A stretch of DNA of 64,000 nt from Microcosmobacter sp040493455 (GCF_040493455.1 NZ_JANFDA010000003.1:372001-436000), one strand, 5' to 3'. Counted from the stretch's first letter, positions 25,570-34,986 are shown. Numbers and translations: made by a program. The notes: generated by a model not told the origin, from the letters alone.

Positions 25570-27405
25570 ATGGCTGAAAACAAAACAAAACAAGCTGAAG
25601 TTGAAGCAACTGAAGCAGTATCTGTAGAGGCTCCTGTATTATCTGAGGCTCAAACTAATCCAGAAAAATTCTTAAAAGAGTTCGATTGGCACAATTACGA
25701 AGAAGGAATTGAGCAAGTTGAAGACAAGAAATTAGCAGAATTCGAAAAATTAGTTTCTGAAAATTTCGTAGACACTCTAAATGACGAAGTTGTAGAAGGT
25801 GTAGTAATTCACATTACGGATAGAGATGCAATCATCGATATCAATGCAAAGTCAGAAGGTGTTATCTCTCTTAACGAATTCAGATACAATCCAAACTTAA
25901 AAGTAGGAGACAAAGTAGAAGTATTAATTGATGTACGCGAAGATGCTACAGGTCAGTTAGTATTGTCTCACAGAAAAGCTAGAGTAATCAAAGCTTGGGA
26001 TCGTGTAAACGCAGCTCACGATTCTGGTGAGATCGTAAACGGTTTCGTAAAGTGTAGAACTAAAGGGGGTATGATCGTTGACGTATTTGGTATCGAAGCG
26101 TTCTTACCAGGTTCTCAAATCGATGTGAAGCCAATTAGAGATTACGATCAGTACGTAAATAAAACTATGGAGTTCAAGGTGGTTAAGATCAACCACGAGT
26201 TTAAGAACATCGTAGTATCTCACAAAGCGCTTATCGAAGCAGATATCGAAGAGCAGAAGAAAGAAATCATCGCTCAATTAGAGAAAGGTCAAGTACTAGA
26301 AGGTGTTGTGAAGAACATTACATCTTACGGTGTATTTATTGACCTTGGTGGTGTAGATGGATTAATCCACATTACAGACTTATCTTGGTCTCGTATCAAC
26401 CATCCAAATGAAATCGTTGAGCTAGATCAAAAACTTAACGTTGTAATCTTAGACTTCGATGAAGACAAGTCTAGAATCCAGTTAGGTCTTAAGCAATTAA
26501 GCAAGCATCCTTGGGAAGCTTTAGCTGAAGACGTTAAAGTTGGTGATAAAGTAAAAGGTAAAGTAGTTGTTATTGCAGACTATGGTGCGTTTGTAGAAGT
26601 AGCTGAAGGTGTTGAAGGATTAATTCACGTTAGTGAAATGTCTTGGTCTACACACTTACGTTCAGCTCAAGATTTTGTTTCAGTTGGAGATGAAGTAGAA
26701 GCTCAAATCTTAACTTTAGATAGAGAAGAGCGTAAGATGTCACTTGGTATTAAGCAATTGACTCCAGATCCATGGACTGATATTACAGGTAAATATCCTG
26801 TAGGATCTAAGCACACAGGTAAAGTGCGTAACTTTACTAACTTCGGTGTATTTGTTGAATTAGAAGAAGGTATTGACGGATTGATTTACATTTCTGATTT
26901 ATCTTGGACTAAGAAGATTAAGCACCCAAGTGAATTCTGTGCTGTAGGTGATGAGTTAGAAGTTATCGTACTTGAGTTAGATGTTGAAGGACGTAAGCTA
27001 AGTTTAGGTCACAAACAAACTACTGAAAACCCTTGGGATAAGTACGAGACTGAATTTGCATTAAACACTGTTCATACAGCTGCTATCTCTGAAGTTGTTG
27101 ACAAAGGTGCTACAATTCAATTCAACGAAGATATCGTTGCATTTGTACCATCACGTCACTTAGAAAAAGAAGATGGTTCTAAGCTTAAGAAAGGTGAAGA
27201 AGCAGAATTCAAAATCATTGAGTTCAATAAGGACTTTAAGCGTGTAGTTGCATCTCACATGGCTGTTCATAAAGAAGAAGAAGCTAAGATTGTGAAAGCT
27301 GCTGCCAAGAAAGCTGCTAATGCTGCTGCAGAAGCGAAGCCAACTTTAGGTGACGCTAACGATGCGCTTCAAGCACTTAAAGATAAAATGGACGGAAAAA
27401 AATAA
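25570..27405 (+). CDS. rpsA: 30S ribosomal protein S1
   Basis: With the start at 25570, the protein has 611 residues. The in-frame TTG upstream at 25525 would translate leader stem-loop sequence and is rejected. Six S1 RNA-binding repeats run through residues 60-565, for example GVFIDLGGVDGLIHITDLSW and GVFVELEEGIDGLIYISDLSW. An Ala/Lys-rich tail follows. S1 delivers mRNA to the small subunit, which may matter in a lineage with few Shine-Dalgarno sequences. Codon use is strongly biased, as expected for a highly expressed gene. Confidence 0.97.
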   Translation: MAENKTKQAEVEATEAVSVEAPVLSEAQTNPEKFLKEFDWHNYEEGIEQVEDKKLAEFEKLVSENFVDTLNDEVVEGVVIHITDRDAIIDINAKSEGVISLNEFRYNPNLKVGDKVEVLIDVREDATGQLVLSHRKARVIKAWDRVNAAHDSGEIVNGFVKCRTKGGMIVDVFGIEAFLPGSQIDVKPIRDYDQYVNKTMEFKVVKINHEFKNIVVSHKALIEADIEEQKKEIIAQLEKGQVLEGVVKNITSYGVFIDLGGVDGLIHITDLSWSRINHPNEIVELDQKLNVVILDFDEDKSRIQLGLKQLSKHPWEALAEDVKVGDKVKGKVVVIADYGAFVEVAEGVEGLIHVSEMSWSTHLRSAQDFVSVGDEVEAQILTLDREERKMSLGIKQLTPDPWTDITGKYPVGSKHTGKVRNFTNFGVFVELEEGIDGLIYISDLSWTKKIKHPSEFCAVGDELEVIVLELDVEGRKLSLGHKQTTENPWDKYETEFALNTVHTAAISEVVDKGATIQFNEDIVAFVPSRHLEKEDGSKLKKGEEAEFKIIEFNKDFKRVVASHMAVHKEEEAKIVKAAAKKAANAAAEAKPTLGDANDALQALKDKMDGKK

Positions 27406-27430
27406 TTTCTTACCATTTATAAAATAAGTA

Positions 27431-27459
27431 AGCCTCTCAAAATTTGAGAGGCTTTTTTT
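27431..27459 (+). terminator. Terminator after rpsA
   Basis: The stem AGCCTCTCAAA / TTTGAGAGGCT is followed by seven Ts, 25 bases downstream of the rpsA stop codon. Confidence 0.9.
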
Positions 27460-27477
27460 ATCTTTATAAACCAACCA

Positions 27478-28593
27478 ATGACATTTAATGTATATAGCAT
27501 ATTAATTATTGCTGGAATAATACAAGGTCTAATCTTTACCATTATTGTTCCATTTACCAAAAAGTATCAGGCTAGAAGTACCTACTTTTTGGTTGCATTA
27601 CTATTTAGTTATTCGTTCAGTAATTTTCAATATGTTATACCATACATAGGACTAATGCCGCTACTGGATATGTACGCTTACATTTTTTTGCCAGTAGCAT
27701 GGTTTGTTCCTCCAACGATGTATTTATTTGTAGTGTTTTTTCTATACCCAGAGAGGAACATAAAACTCAAAGACAAATTACTTTATCTCCCTTTTTTAAT
27801 TTTAGCCATTATTGCTCTAATCTTTAGAGCCAGAGTGCTACTTGGCTACGATACCATAGATCCAATCAACCCGATTTACAGGATTGTTGTAGTTTATCAG
27901 GAATTTCTTGCAATATTCTATAATATAACTGTGCTAATTCTAACCTTTATAATGATTTATAAATATGAGAAGCGCCATAATCAATTCAACAAAAACCACG
28001 TAAGACGAGATCTCAAATGGTTGAAACTTACCCTAGCCTTAATTCTCTTTTTTACTTTGCTATGGAGTGTTTTGGTAATTAGAAATACATTTATAAATAA
28101 TGAAACCAATTTTGATAATTTATGGTTGGGTATGACAGCACTAATCTATTGGTTTGGACATGTAGGTGTTTATAAGTATGGTATTTTATCAGATAGAATT
28201 AAGATTAGAAAGTATAATTTGAAGATTGCGAATGATAAAATTACAATTCCAACTAAAAATTCCATTATACTAAAGTTTGAAAAGTTAATGAAGGATGAAA
28301 AAGCATTTTTGGATTCTAATTTGACTTTAGATGATGTAGCTCAGAAATTACAAATTAGTACTGCACATCTATCTCGTTCTTTAAATAATGAGTTAAATAT
28401 AAGTTTTACGGATTATGTAAACATGCTCAGAGTGGAAGAAGCTAAGTCTTACTTAACCAATAGTGCTTTTAACAATTATACTATAGTAGCTATAGGATTA
28501 GAAGCAGGGTTTAACTCGCGCTCCTCGTTCTTCAATGTGTTTAAGAAATTTACAAATCAGACACCATCTGCCTTTAGAAGAAATTCCAAGTAA
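27478..28593 (+). CDS. Membrane-bound AraC-family regulator
   Basis: A 371-residue protein. Residues 1-240 contain six to seven hydrophobic segments (for example YSILIIAGIIQGLIFTIIV and LTLALILFFTLLWSVLVI). The last 95 residues form an AraC-type HTH, with DDVAQKLQISTAHLSRSLNN and the second motif IGLEAGFNSRSSFFNVFK. Such membrane-anchored AraC proteins are common in Bacteroidetes and probably sense a membrane or periplasmic cue. It lies between the rpsA terminator and a T9SS cargo gene on the same strand, but a regulatory link to that gene is not shown. Confidence 0.85.
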   Translation: MTFNVYSILIIAGIIQGLIFTIIVPFTKKYQARSTYFLVALLFSYSFSNFQYVIPYIGLMPLLDMYAYIFLPVAWFVPPTMYLFVVFFLYPERNIKLKDKLLYLPFLILAIIALIFRARVLLGYDTIDPINPIYRIVVVYQEFLAIFYNITVLILTFIMIYKYEKRHNQFNKNHVRRDLKWLKLTLALILFFTLLWSVLVIRNTFINNETNFDNLWLGMTALIYWFGHVGVYKYGILSDRIKIRKYNLKIANDKITIPTKNSIILKFEKLMKDEKAFLDSNLTLDDVAQKLQISTAHLSRSLNNELNISFTDYVNMLRVEEAKSYLTNSAFNNYTIVAIGLEAGFNSRSSFFNVFKKFTNQTPSAFRRNSK

Positions 28594-28703
28594 AAAGAGC
28601 TCAGTTAATAAAATGAATCCAAATTTTTGACAATATCAAAATTCTGGATATCAAATATATAAGTAATTGTTTCTTAGAGTAGTCAATTTTAAAACTACTC
28701 ACA

Positions 28704-29660
28704 ATGAAAAAAATTATGTTAAGCGCTGCATTATTATTTGCAGCCATTTCTTATGCGCAAGATGGGTTTCCGTTTATCCCATCTGAGACCGTTGCTGAAG
28801 GTTCACCAGTTACACTAAACCTAAATGATGTTGGTGATAGTGCTGGTTTAATACCAGATGTTTATACTACCTTACGCCTTGTGACAGATTGGGTGTCAGT
28901 CTCTGGCAATCCTCAACCTGAAGAAGCTTCTATTGAAGTAATTACCACAGCTGGTAGTGTTACATTATCACCAGCAACAATTATTACAGAACCAAATCCG
29001 GGAATTAGCAGACTTAAGTTTCTCGTAGCACTTCCAGGAAATTACTTGCCGCAAAATGATGGCTATTTAGACGTTATTTTAAGACAAACAGGAACCGGAA
29101 CAACAGCAGATTGGAACAGCATATTTATTGAAGTGCTTCCATGCGATCCTCCTATAGCATCAGTTTCTGTTGCAGAAGATTGTGCTAATGATCAGTTTTA
29201 TGTAGATGTTAACATATCAGATATAGGTTCATTTGGTCAATGCGAAATCTATGATGTAGATTTTGAATATTATGTTTTTGTAACAACACCAGGTATGTAT
29301 ACAGTTGGTCCTTATAGTACAGATTTTGGTAGAGAAATTACAGTTGCAGGACATACTTCATCAGGATGCGTTTTGCTTTATGAAAACGTTGGGATAGATT
29401 GTGATAATCTTAGTGTAGATTCATTTGATAAAACGGAAATAAGCTATTATCCAAATCCGGTTACAGAATTCCTAACGCTTAGTACAGATCAGGCTATTCA
29501 AGAAATTAAACTATATAACTTAACAGGGCAAATAGTATATAGACAAAAGCTAAACTCCAGCAACTATAAGCTAGATATGTCTTCATTTAATTCTGGAGTC
29601 TATTTTATAGAAGTAAGATCTAATTCTGGTAAGAATACCCTAAAAATTCTTAAAGAATGA
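28704..29660 (+). CDS. Secreted protein with T9SS type A sorting domain
   Basis: A 318-residue protein with a signal peptide (1-18, ending ISYAQ) and a beta-rich middle part with two cysteine pairs (around residues 150-235). The type A C-terminal sorting domain (about 245-318) has ISYYPNPVTEFLTLST, KLYNLTGQIVYRQKL and GVYFIEVRSNSGKNTLKILK. Export and surface anchoring or release through the type IX system are expected. The middle part matches no family I recognise. The gene follows a membrane AraC regulator by 110 bases. Confidence 0.85.
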   Translation: MKKIMLSAALLFAAISYAQDGFPFIPSETVAEGSPVTLNLNDVGDSAGLIPDVYTTLRLVTDWVSVSGNPQPEEASIEVITTAGSVTLSPATIITEPNPGISRLKFLVALPGNYLPQNDGYLDVILRQTGTGTTADWNSIFIEVLPCDPPIASVSVAEDCANDQFYVDVNISDIGSFGQCEIYDVDFEYYVFVTTPGMYTVGPYSTDFGREITVAGHTSSGCVLLYENVGIDCDNLSVDSFDKTEISYYPNPVTEFLTLSTDQAIQEIKLYNLTGQIVYRQKLNSSNYKLDMSSFNSGVYFIEVRSNSGKNTLKILKE

Positions 29661-29787
29661 CTGTGAGTAGTTCTATTAGGATTTGGAATTGAGATTGCAG
29701 AAATTTTGCAATCTCTTTTCTTTTATTAGCAATCAGTAATTCATCCATAAATTTCAAAGCAAATTTTAATCTTGTTTTATACTGACT

Positions 29788-29824
29788 TTGCAAGGTGAAG
29801 TTTTAAAAAATTGCATTAACTTTG
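29788..29824 (+). promoter_or_regulatory. Promoter of the pyrR-pyrB-rnz operon
   Basis: TAACTTTG at 29817-29824 is an exact -7 element. TTG at 29788-29790 could be the -33 element, although the 26-base spacer is longer than usual. The predicted start site leaves a very short leader before the ATG at 29846, with no room for a pyrR-type attenuator. Confidence 0.5.
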
Positions 29825-29845
29825 CAGCACGATACGTTCAGATAT

Positions 29846-30385
29846 ATGAGCAAAAAGGTATTACTTAATACAAAAGAAGTTGACATCACCCTTCATAGAC
29901 TAGCCTGTCAGCTTATTGAAAATCATGATAATTTTACCGAAACTGTTTTAATTGGCATTCAGCCAAGAGGGAAATTTTTGGCCAATCGCTTAGCAAAAAT
30001 GCTCAGTGAAGACTATAAGATCAAAGATGTAAAACTTGGGCATTTGGATATTACGTTCTTCAGAGATGATTTCAGAAGAGGGGAGAAACCACTAGAAGCC
30101 AACACCACAGAAATTGATTTTATTGTAGAAAATAAAAAAGTGGTTTTCATTGATGATGTTTTATATACAGGACGTAGTATTAGAGCAGCATTAACCGCAA
30201 TACAGTCATTCGGAAGACCAAAAGAAATAGAACTCTTAGCGCTAATCGATAGACGATTTAGCAGACATCTTCCTATTCAGCCAGATTATAGAGGGCGTCA
30301 AGTAGATGCGATCAATAATGAAAAAGTGGTAGTGCAATGGCAGGAGAATGATGGAAAAGATATGGTATACTTAATTAATAACTAA
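29846..30385 (+). CDS. pyrR: PyrR bifunctional regulator / uracil phosphoribosyltransferase
   Basis: With the ATG at 29846, the protein has 179 residues, normal for PyrR. The PRPP-binding motif VVFIDDVLYTGRS lies at about residues 100-112 and the segment ETVLIGIQPRGKFLA is typical. In Bacillus, PyrR binds pyr mRNA and regulates attenuation, and it also has weak uracil phosphoribosyltransferase activity. Here it lies seven bases upstream of pyrB, but the leader is too short for a recognisable attenuator. The enzyme role or trans regulation may be what matters. Confidence 0.92.
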   Translation: MSKKVLLNTKEVDITLHRLACQLIENHDNFTETVLIGIQPRGKFLANRLAKMLSEDYKIKDVKLGHLDITFFRDDFRRGEKPLEANTTEIDFIVENKKVVFIDDVLYTGRSIRAALTAIQSFGRPKEIELLALIDRRFSRHLPIQPDYRGRQVDAINNEKVVVQWQENDGKDMVYLINN

Positions 30386-30392
30386 ATAACGA

Positions 30393-31322
30393 ATGAGCGA
30401 GTTAAGTGTCAATCACTTATTAGGAATAAAATATCTAAACAAGGCAGATATTGATCTTATTTTTGAAACTGCAGATCAATTCAAGGAAGTCATCAATAGA
30501 CCAATTAAAAAAGTACCTTCGCTTAGAGACATTACTATTGCTAATCTGTTTTTTGAAAACTCAACACGTACCAAATTATCTTTCGAGCTTGCTGAAAAAC
30601 GTCTTTCAGCAGATGTTATTAATTTTTCTGCATCACAATCTTCAGTAAAAAAAGGAGAAACGCTTATTGACACTGTCAATAATATCCTTTCCATGAAAGT
30701 AGATATGGTTGTAATGCGTCATCCAAATCCAGGAGCTGGAGTATTTTTATCGCAACATGTAGATGCCAGTATTATTAATGCGGGAGATGGTGCGCATGAG
30801 CATCCTACTCAAGCCTTGTTAGATACCTATTCAATACGAGAACGTTTAGGTTCTGTAAAAGGCAAAAATGTTGTTATTGTTGGAGATATTCTACACAGTA
30901 GAGTAGCACTTTCAAACATATATGCGTTACAATTATTAGGCGCTAATGTTATGGTTTGTGGACCAAAGACCTTATTACCAAAATATATTGGTAACTTAGG
31001 AGTAAAAGTCGAAACCAATCTGATGAAAGCTTTAAATTGGTGTGACGTCGCTAATATGCTAAGAGTCCAGAACGAAAGGATGGACATAAGCTATTTTCCT
31101 TCAACTAGAGAATATGCACAGCAATACGGTGTTACCAAAGCTATATTAGACAGTTTGGACAAAGACATTACAATAATGCACCCAGGACCTATTAATCGTG
31201 GTGTTGAGATCACGAGTGATGTTGCAGACTCTAAGCAAGCCATAATCTTGGATCAAGTAGAAAATGGTGTCGCTATTAGAATGGCTGTTATTTATTTGTT
31301 AGCATCAAAAATTAAACACTGA
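30393..31322 (+). CDS. pyrB: Aspartate carbamoyltransferase catalytic subunit
   Basis: A 309-residue ATCase that joins carbamoyl phosphate and aspartate in the first committed step of pyrimidine synthesis. The carbamoyl-phosphate motif is FFENSTRTKLSFE (around residue 53), with the further motifs MRHPNPGAG, DGAHEHPTQALLD and MHPGPINRGVEI. No pyrI regulatory subunit is adjacent, which fits the PyrR-associated class. The gene is in an operon with pyrR upstream and a small STAS-like gene and rnz downstream. Confidence 0.96.
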   Translation: MSELSVNHLLGIKYLNKADIDLIFETADQFKEVINRPIKKVPSLRDITIANLFFENSTRTKLSFELAEKRLSADVINFSASQSSVKKGETLIDTVNNILSMKVDMVVMRHPNPGAGVFLSQHVDASIINAGDGAHEHPTQALLDTYSIRERLGSVKGKNVVIVGDILHSRVALSNIYALQLLGANVMVCGPKTLLPKYIGNLGVKVETNLMKALNWCDVANMLRVQNERMDISYFPSTREYAQQYGVTKAILDSLDKDITIMHPGPINRGVEITSDVADSKQAIILDQVENGVAIRMAVIYLLASKIKH

Positions 31323-31327
31323 TAAAT

Positions 31328-31660
31328 ATGATATTCAGTAAAGATGGAACAACTACTATTATTACGCAAGAACGTGCAACAATAGCTGAGTTGGTAAGAA
31401 AAATACAAGAGACCTATTCCAAGGTAAAATACGATAATATTATTGTTAACCTCAGTAGTTTGGGAAAGGTGTCGCTAGAACAAATTATTGAGTTTTTACA
31501 AGTCTCTAACGAACATCGTGGCTCTAAGAGGTCGTTTGTTATTGTGACTAATAAGATCAGTATAGACGATATTCCAGACGAACTTGTAGTAGTACCAACA
31601 CTTCAAGAAGCCTATGACATCATTGAGATGGAGGAGATGGAGCGTGATTTAGGGCTTTAA
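31328..31660 (+). CDS. Small STAS-like protein preceding ribonuclease Z
   Basis: A 110-residue soluble protein with alternating strand-helix segments (KYDNIIVNLSSLG, SLEQIIEFLQVSN, RSFVIVTNKISIDDIPDEL) that suggests a STAS-like fold. No catalytic residues are apparent. It lies between pyrB (five bases) and rnz (ten bases) in a tight operon, so co-expression with tRNA 3'-end processing is likely. Some annotation pipelines label neighbours of this type as ribonuclease Z, which would be wrong because there is no metal-binding histidine motif. The function is unknown. Confidence 0.7.
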   Translation: MIFSKDGTTTIITQERATIAELVRKIQETYSKVKYDNIIVNLSSLGKVSLEQIIEFLQVSNEHRGSKRSFVIVTNKISIDDIPDELVVVPTLQEAYDIIEMEEMERDLGL

Positions 31661-31670
31661 GTTTTTATAT

Positions 31671-32579
31671 ATGAAGCTAACCATACTCGGCTGCTATAGC
31701 GCTACACCACGTACTAATACAAACCCAACCTCACAAGTTTTAGAGATTAGAAATAACATGTTTCTTATCGATTGTGGCGAAGGCACTCAAGTAGAGTTGA
31801 GGCGCAATAAGGTGAAATTTTCACGCATTAAGCGCATTTTTATTTCCCACTTACATGGCGATCATGTGTTTGGTTTGGTTGGTTTGATTTCTACATTCAG
31901 ACTACTTGGACGCGAAGCCGATTTGCATATTTACGCACCAAAGGGACTCAAAGAAGCTATAACTCTACAAATGAAATTGGCTGACTCTTGGACCAATTAT
32001 CAGCTTATTTTTCATGAATTAACTTCAGATGCATCTGAGCTTATTTTTGAAGATGATAATGTTGAAGTGTATACAATTCCTTTAGACCATCGTGTGTACA
32101 CCAATGGTTTTTTGTTTAAAGAGAAAGAAGGAGAGCGCAAACTGAATATTGGAAAAGTACTCGAAGCCAATGTTGACAAGGCTTACTTCAGAAAGCTAAA
32201 GCAAGGCTTTGATGTGATTAGCGAAAATGGAGAACGAGTTAGAAACGAAGACGTAACATTACCACCAAATAAACCAAAAAGCTACGCATTTTGTAGTGAT
32301 ACAGCTTACAAAGCGGATATTGTGCCAATCATTAAAGATGTCGATGTGTTGTATCACGAATCTACGTTCCTTGAAAAACATGAACGCTTGTGCGAACCTA
32401 CAAAGCATAGTTCAGCAAAGCAAGCAGCTTCAATAGCCAAACAAGCCAAAGCTGGTACTTTGATTTTAGGACATTACTCTACACGCTACGATGATTTGAG
32501 TGCTTTTAAGGAAGAAGCAGAAACTATTTTTGAAAGAGTGCTTTTGGGTGATGATGGAAAGGTGTTCGACTTTTCTTAA
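31671..32579 (+). CDS. rnz: Ribonuclease Z
   Basis: A 302-residue metallo-beta-lactamase-fold endonuclease that trims tRNA 3' ends. The metal motif is HLHGDH at residues 60-65. Other family features are the opening LTILGCYSATPRTNTNPTSQ, DCGEGTQVELRR, the AFCSDTAY segment with its metal-binding Asp, the HESTF motif, and the late GHYSTRY histidine. The length is standard for the short RNase Z form. It is the last gene of the pyrR operon and converges with a methyltransferase gene three bases away. Confidence 0.95.
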   Translation: MKLTILGCYSATPRTNTNPTSQVLEIRNNMFLIDCGEGTQVELRRNKVKFSRIKRIFISHLHGDHVFGLVGLISTFRLLGREADLHIYAPKGLKEAITLQMKLADSWTNYQLIFHELTSDASELIFEDDNVEVYTIPLDHRVYTNGFLFKEKEGERKLNIGKVLEANVDKAYFRKLKQGFDVISENGERVRNEDVTLPPNKPKSYAFCSDTAYKADIVPIIKDVDVLYHESTFLEKHERLCEPTKHSSAKQAASIAKQAKAGTLILGHYSTRYDDLSAFKEEAETIFERVLLGDDGKVFDFS

Positions 32580-32582
32580 GGC

Positions 32583-33353
32583 TTACTTCTTATACGCTAA
32601 TAAATAAGTAACATAGCTAGGGCCAGATTTTACCTTGTCTACTTTCCAGATGTAATCGTTATAACCTTCAACCTTAGTAATCAATTGATTTAATTCTTTG
32701 ATAGAGTAGGTGCGCAAAACAGATACAATACCATCCCAGCACACTAACAAAGGAAGTATAGGAATAAAATACGTAAATAGTATTCTTCCAAGTTTAAATG
32801 GTCTAATGAATGGTGTTAAGAGTAAAACATTTAGAGGTGATAATAACATAAAGATTATACTCTTCAAGTTGCGTTCTTGAGCCTCGAAAATGGCAATACT
32901 ACTGCTAGAGTCCACCACATTTTGTAAAATCTTTTGCGCTTGCTGAGGTTTGAAATGATGTAAAGACAAGAACTGAGTCCGCAGACCATCCAAGTGTTCA
33001 GGAACATTGAGTGCATCCACAGAAGTACTTATAAAATCTATATTTTCGGCTTGTTTGGCAGTTCTCTGAAAAGCTGGAACGTTCGGATAATAATCCGTAA
33101 GTAATATTTTTAAATCTGGTTTTTGTTCTAGGAGATGAGTGTTCAATTTTAGTAATCCACCACCGCCACCAGAAGCCAAATCTATTATAGTATTTGTTTT
33201 AGAACTTTCTAAGCCTTCAATCAATATAGGAACGATTGGCTTATAGATATCAAACTTGTTTGAAATAAATTGAAGGTAATCCGTCATATAGTTTCTCAGT
33301 AGAGACGGAAACCATTTCAAATCTTCAAATTCAAATAAATGTAGTCTTCCCAA
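32583..33353 (-). CDS. Predicted SAM-dependent methyltransferase
   Basis: A 256-residue protein. Residues 54-66 read NTIIDLASGGGGG, a glycine-rich motif I typical of class I methyltransferases. It is followed by the acidic strand LLTDYYPN and a motif reading FLSLHHFKP. Hydrophobic stretches (about 165-205: IIFMLLSPLNVLLLTPF and LFTYFIPILPLLVCW) suggest membrane association or a lipid-like substrate. It lies 11 bases downstream of an SRPBCC gene, a fold that binds hydrophobic ligands, so the pair may act on a lipid or polyketide-like compound. The substrate cannot be read from the sequence. Confidence 0.7.
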   Translation of the reverse strand: MGRLHLFEFEDLKWFPSLLRNYMTDYLQFISNKFDIYKPIVPILIEGLESSKTNTIIDLASGGGGGLLKLNTHLLEQKPDLKILLTDYYPNVPAFQRTAKQAENIDFISTSVDALNVPEHLDGLRTQFLSLHHFKPQQAQKILQNVVDSSSSIAIFEAQERNLKSIIFMLLSPLNVLLLTPFIRPFKLGRILFTYFIPILPLLVCWDGIVSVLRTYSIKELNQLITKVEGYNDYIWKVDKVKSGPSYVTYLLAYKK

Positions 33354-33364
33354 ACTAATTAAGT

Positions 33365-33793
33365 CTAATTTTTTTCAGCAAAATCTTTAAATAAGTTCAT
33401 CCATTTTAGGACTTGTTTTTTAAACATACCTGGAAACAACTTTGCTAAGAGTTTCAAAATAAAACCTTTCATTATGGTATAATCAATCTCAGAGTGGTAA
33501 CGTGTTGTGCTATCATCTAGAGCTTCAAAAGAGACCTTCATGGTATTTGTCATGTGCTTGTGCTCATAGAGCCCTAGAAACTCTTCAGGAAGATTACTTT
33601 TCAGAATAGTTTCCTTCAAGTCAAACTTTTCATAGACCATATTAGAAACGGCACCTTCTTTTCCAGCTTCACCAGAAATAAGTTCTTTAGATCTAAACCC
33701 TTCTTGAACATGTTCAAGATTATCGGGATCCATAAATATGTCTACGACTTTATCGACTGGAGCATTGATATCTACATGACAACTGAATTTCAT
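33365..33793 (-). CDS. SRPBCC (START-like) domain protein
   Basis: A 142-residue soluble protein with the SRPBCC fold pattern: KFSCHVDINAPVDKVVDIFM at the start, then strands and a long C-terminal helix, with ITNTMKVSFEALDD-like central strands. Proteins of this fold bind hydrophobic small molecules or act as simple cyclases. It is in a run with the methyltransferase gene downstream and a 137-residue unknown upstream. Ligand and role are unknown. Confidence 0.75.
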   Translation of the reverse strand: MKFSCHVDINAPVDKVVDIFMDPDNLEHVQEGFRSKELISGEAGKEGAVSNMVYEKFDLKETILKSNLPEEFLGLYEHKHMTNTMKVSFEALDDSTTRYHSEIDYTIMKGFILKLLAKLFPGMFKKQVLKWMNLFKDFAEKN

Positions 33794-33835
33794 GAGCGAA
33801 AAATTAAATATGGTTAGTTATATGTTTTAGAACTT

Positions 33836-34249
33836 TTAATTAAGCTCTTTTAGATTTTGAACCCAATCAATGGCACGCTCCAGACTATCTGACCTCTTAA
33901 TGCTAATTGCAGCCATTTTCTTTTCTATGTTGGCACTCATATAGGTTGAATCTCTATAGCTTACAATAGAAGCCGCAAACAAGATACTATCATCTTCATC
34001 AAAGTATGACCACAAGATTGGCTCTATAGAGTAGGAGTTTACTCGATTGGCAATATAGGCTAAACGCTTATGATTACCATAGTGATTCCTAAGTGAATCC
34101 AAAAGATCATCTAACTTTTCCCTATCAAAATGAATACCCTCATTCACTTCCATAATAAAGAAATCGTCACAAAGGTATAGGTCAGCAAAATCCAGAACCT
34201 TTTTTTGGCTAGAGAGTGATTTTTGATACGGGGAATTCTCAAATCGCAT
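33836..34249 (-). CDS. Conserved-looking hypothetical protein, possible STAS/SpoIIAA-like fold
   Basis: A 137-residue soluble protein with no signal peptide. The alternating strand/helix pattern (FADLYLCDDFFIMEVNEG, RLAYIANRVNSYSIEPILW, LERAIDWVQNLKEL) is reminiscent of SpoIIAA-like or STAS domains, but there is no recognisable motif. It heads the minus-strand run with the SRPBCC and methyltransferase genes, 42 bases apart, and diverges from pdxH. The function is unknown. Confidence 0.6.
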   Translation of the reverse strand: MRFENSPYQKSLSSQKKVLDFADLYLCDDFFIMEVNEGIHFDREKLDDLLDSLRNHYGNHKRLAYIANRVNSYSIEPILWSYFDEDDSILFAASIVSYRDSTYMSANIEKKMAAISIKRSDSLERAIDWVQNLKELN

Positions 34250-34304
34250 GGTTAGTCATGAAATTGATACGAAAACAAAATAAATGAATTATTTTCGTAT
34301 TACA

Positions 34305-34952
34305 ATGGAAAAAGACCTAAGCAACTACAGAAAATCTTACGAAAAAGGCGAATTACGCCTTAAAGATGTACCAGGAAACCCTATGGAATTGTTTCAAAAA
34401 TGGTTCCTCCACGTCGATGCACATTTCCCTGAAGATGAGACCAATGCTATGACCTTATCGACAATTGGACTCGATGGTTTTCCGAAGAGTAGAGTAGTGC
34501 TGCTAAAGAAGTACACTTACGAAGGATTTATTTTTTACACCAATTATAAAAGTGAAAAAGGCAAAGCTATAGAAGCTAACCCAGAAGTCTGTTTGTCTTT
34601 TTTCTGGCATGGTGCAGAACGACAAATCATTATAAAGGGTAGGGCTGAAAAGATTTCTGAAAACCTAAGCGATGGCTATTTTGAGTCTAGACCAAAAGGA
34701 AGTCAGCTAGGTGCTTTGGCCTCACATCAAAGTGAAGTTATACAAAGTCGCGATGCTTTAGATGATAAGCTTAAAGCATTAGAGGATGAATATGATAGTA
34801 AGGAAGTACCTAGACCTGAATATTGGGGAGGCTATATTGTAAAGCCAATTGAATACGAATTTTGGCAAGGTCGCCCAAATCGATTGCACGATAGAATCCG
34901 ATATCAACTTCAGGAAGATTTCGATTGGAACATTGATCGATTATCTCCATAA
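34305..34952 (+). CDS. pdxH: Pyridoxamine 5'-phosphate oxidase
   Basis: With the ATG at 34305, the protein has 215 residues, the usual PdxH length; an in-frame ATG at 34284 would add seven residues and is less likely. It oxidises pyridoxine or pyridoxamine phosphate to pyridoxal phosphate with FMN. Family segments are MTLSTIGLDGFPKSRVVLLK, GFIFYTNYKSEKGKA, RQIIIKGRAEKI and the C-terminal WGGYIVKPIEYEFWQGR with RLHDRIRY. It diverges from the 137-residue unknown, so the first bases of the transcript overlap its upstream region. Confidence 0.95.
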   Translation: MEKDLSNYRKSYEKGELRLKDVPGNPMELFQKWFLHVDAHFPEDETNAMTLSTIGLDGFPKSRVVLLKKYTYEGFIFYTNYKSEKGKAIEANPEVCLSFFWHGAERQIIIKGRAEKISENLSDGYFESRPKGSQLGALASHQSEVIQSRDALDDKLKALEDEYDSKEVPRPEYWGGYIVKPIEYEFWQGRPNRLHDRIRYQLQEDFDWNIDRLSP

Positions 34953-34986
34953 TTACTTTTAAAATCAGGCTTAACGGTTTAAAAAC

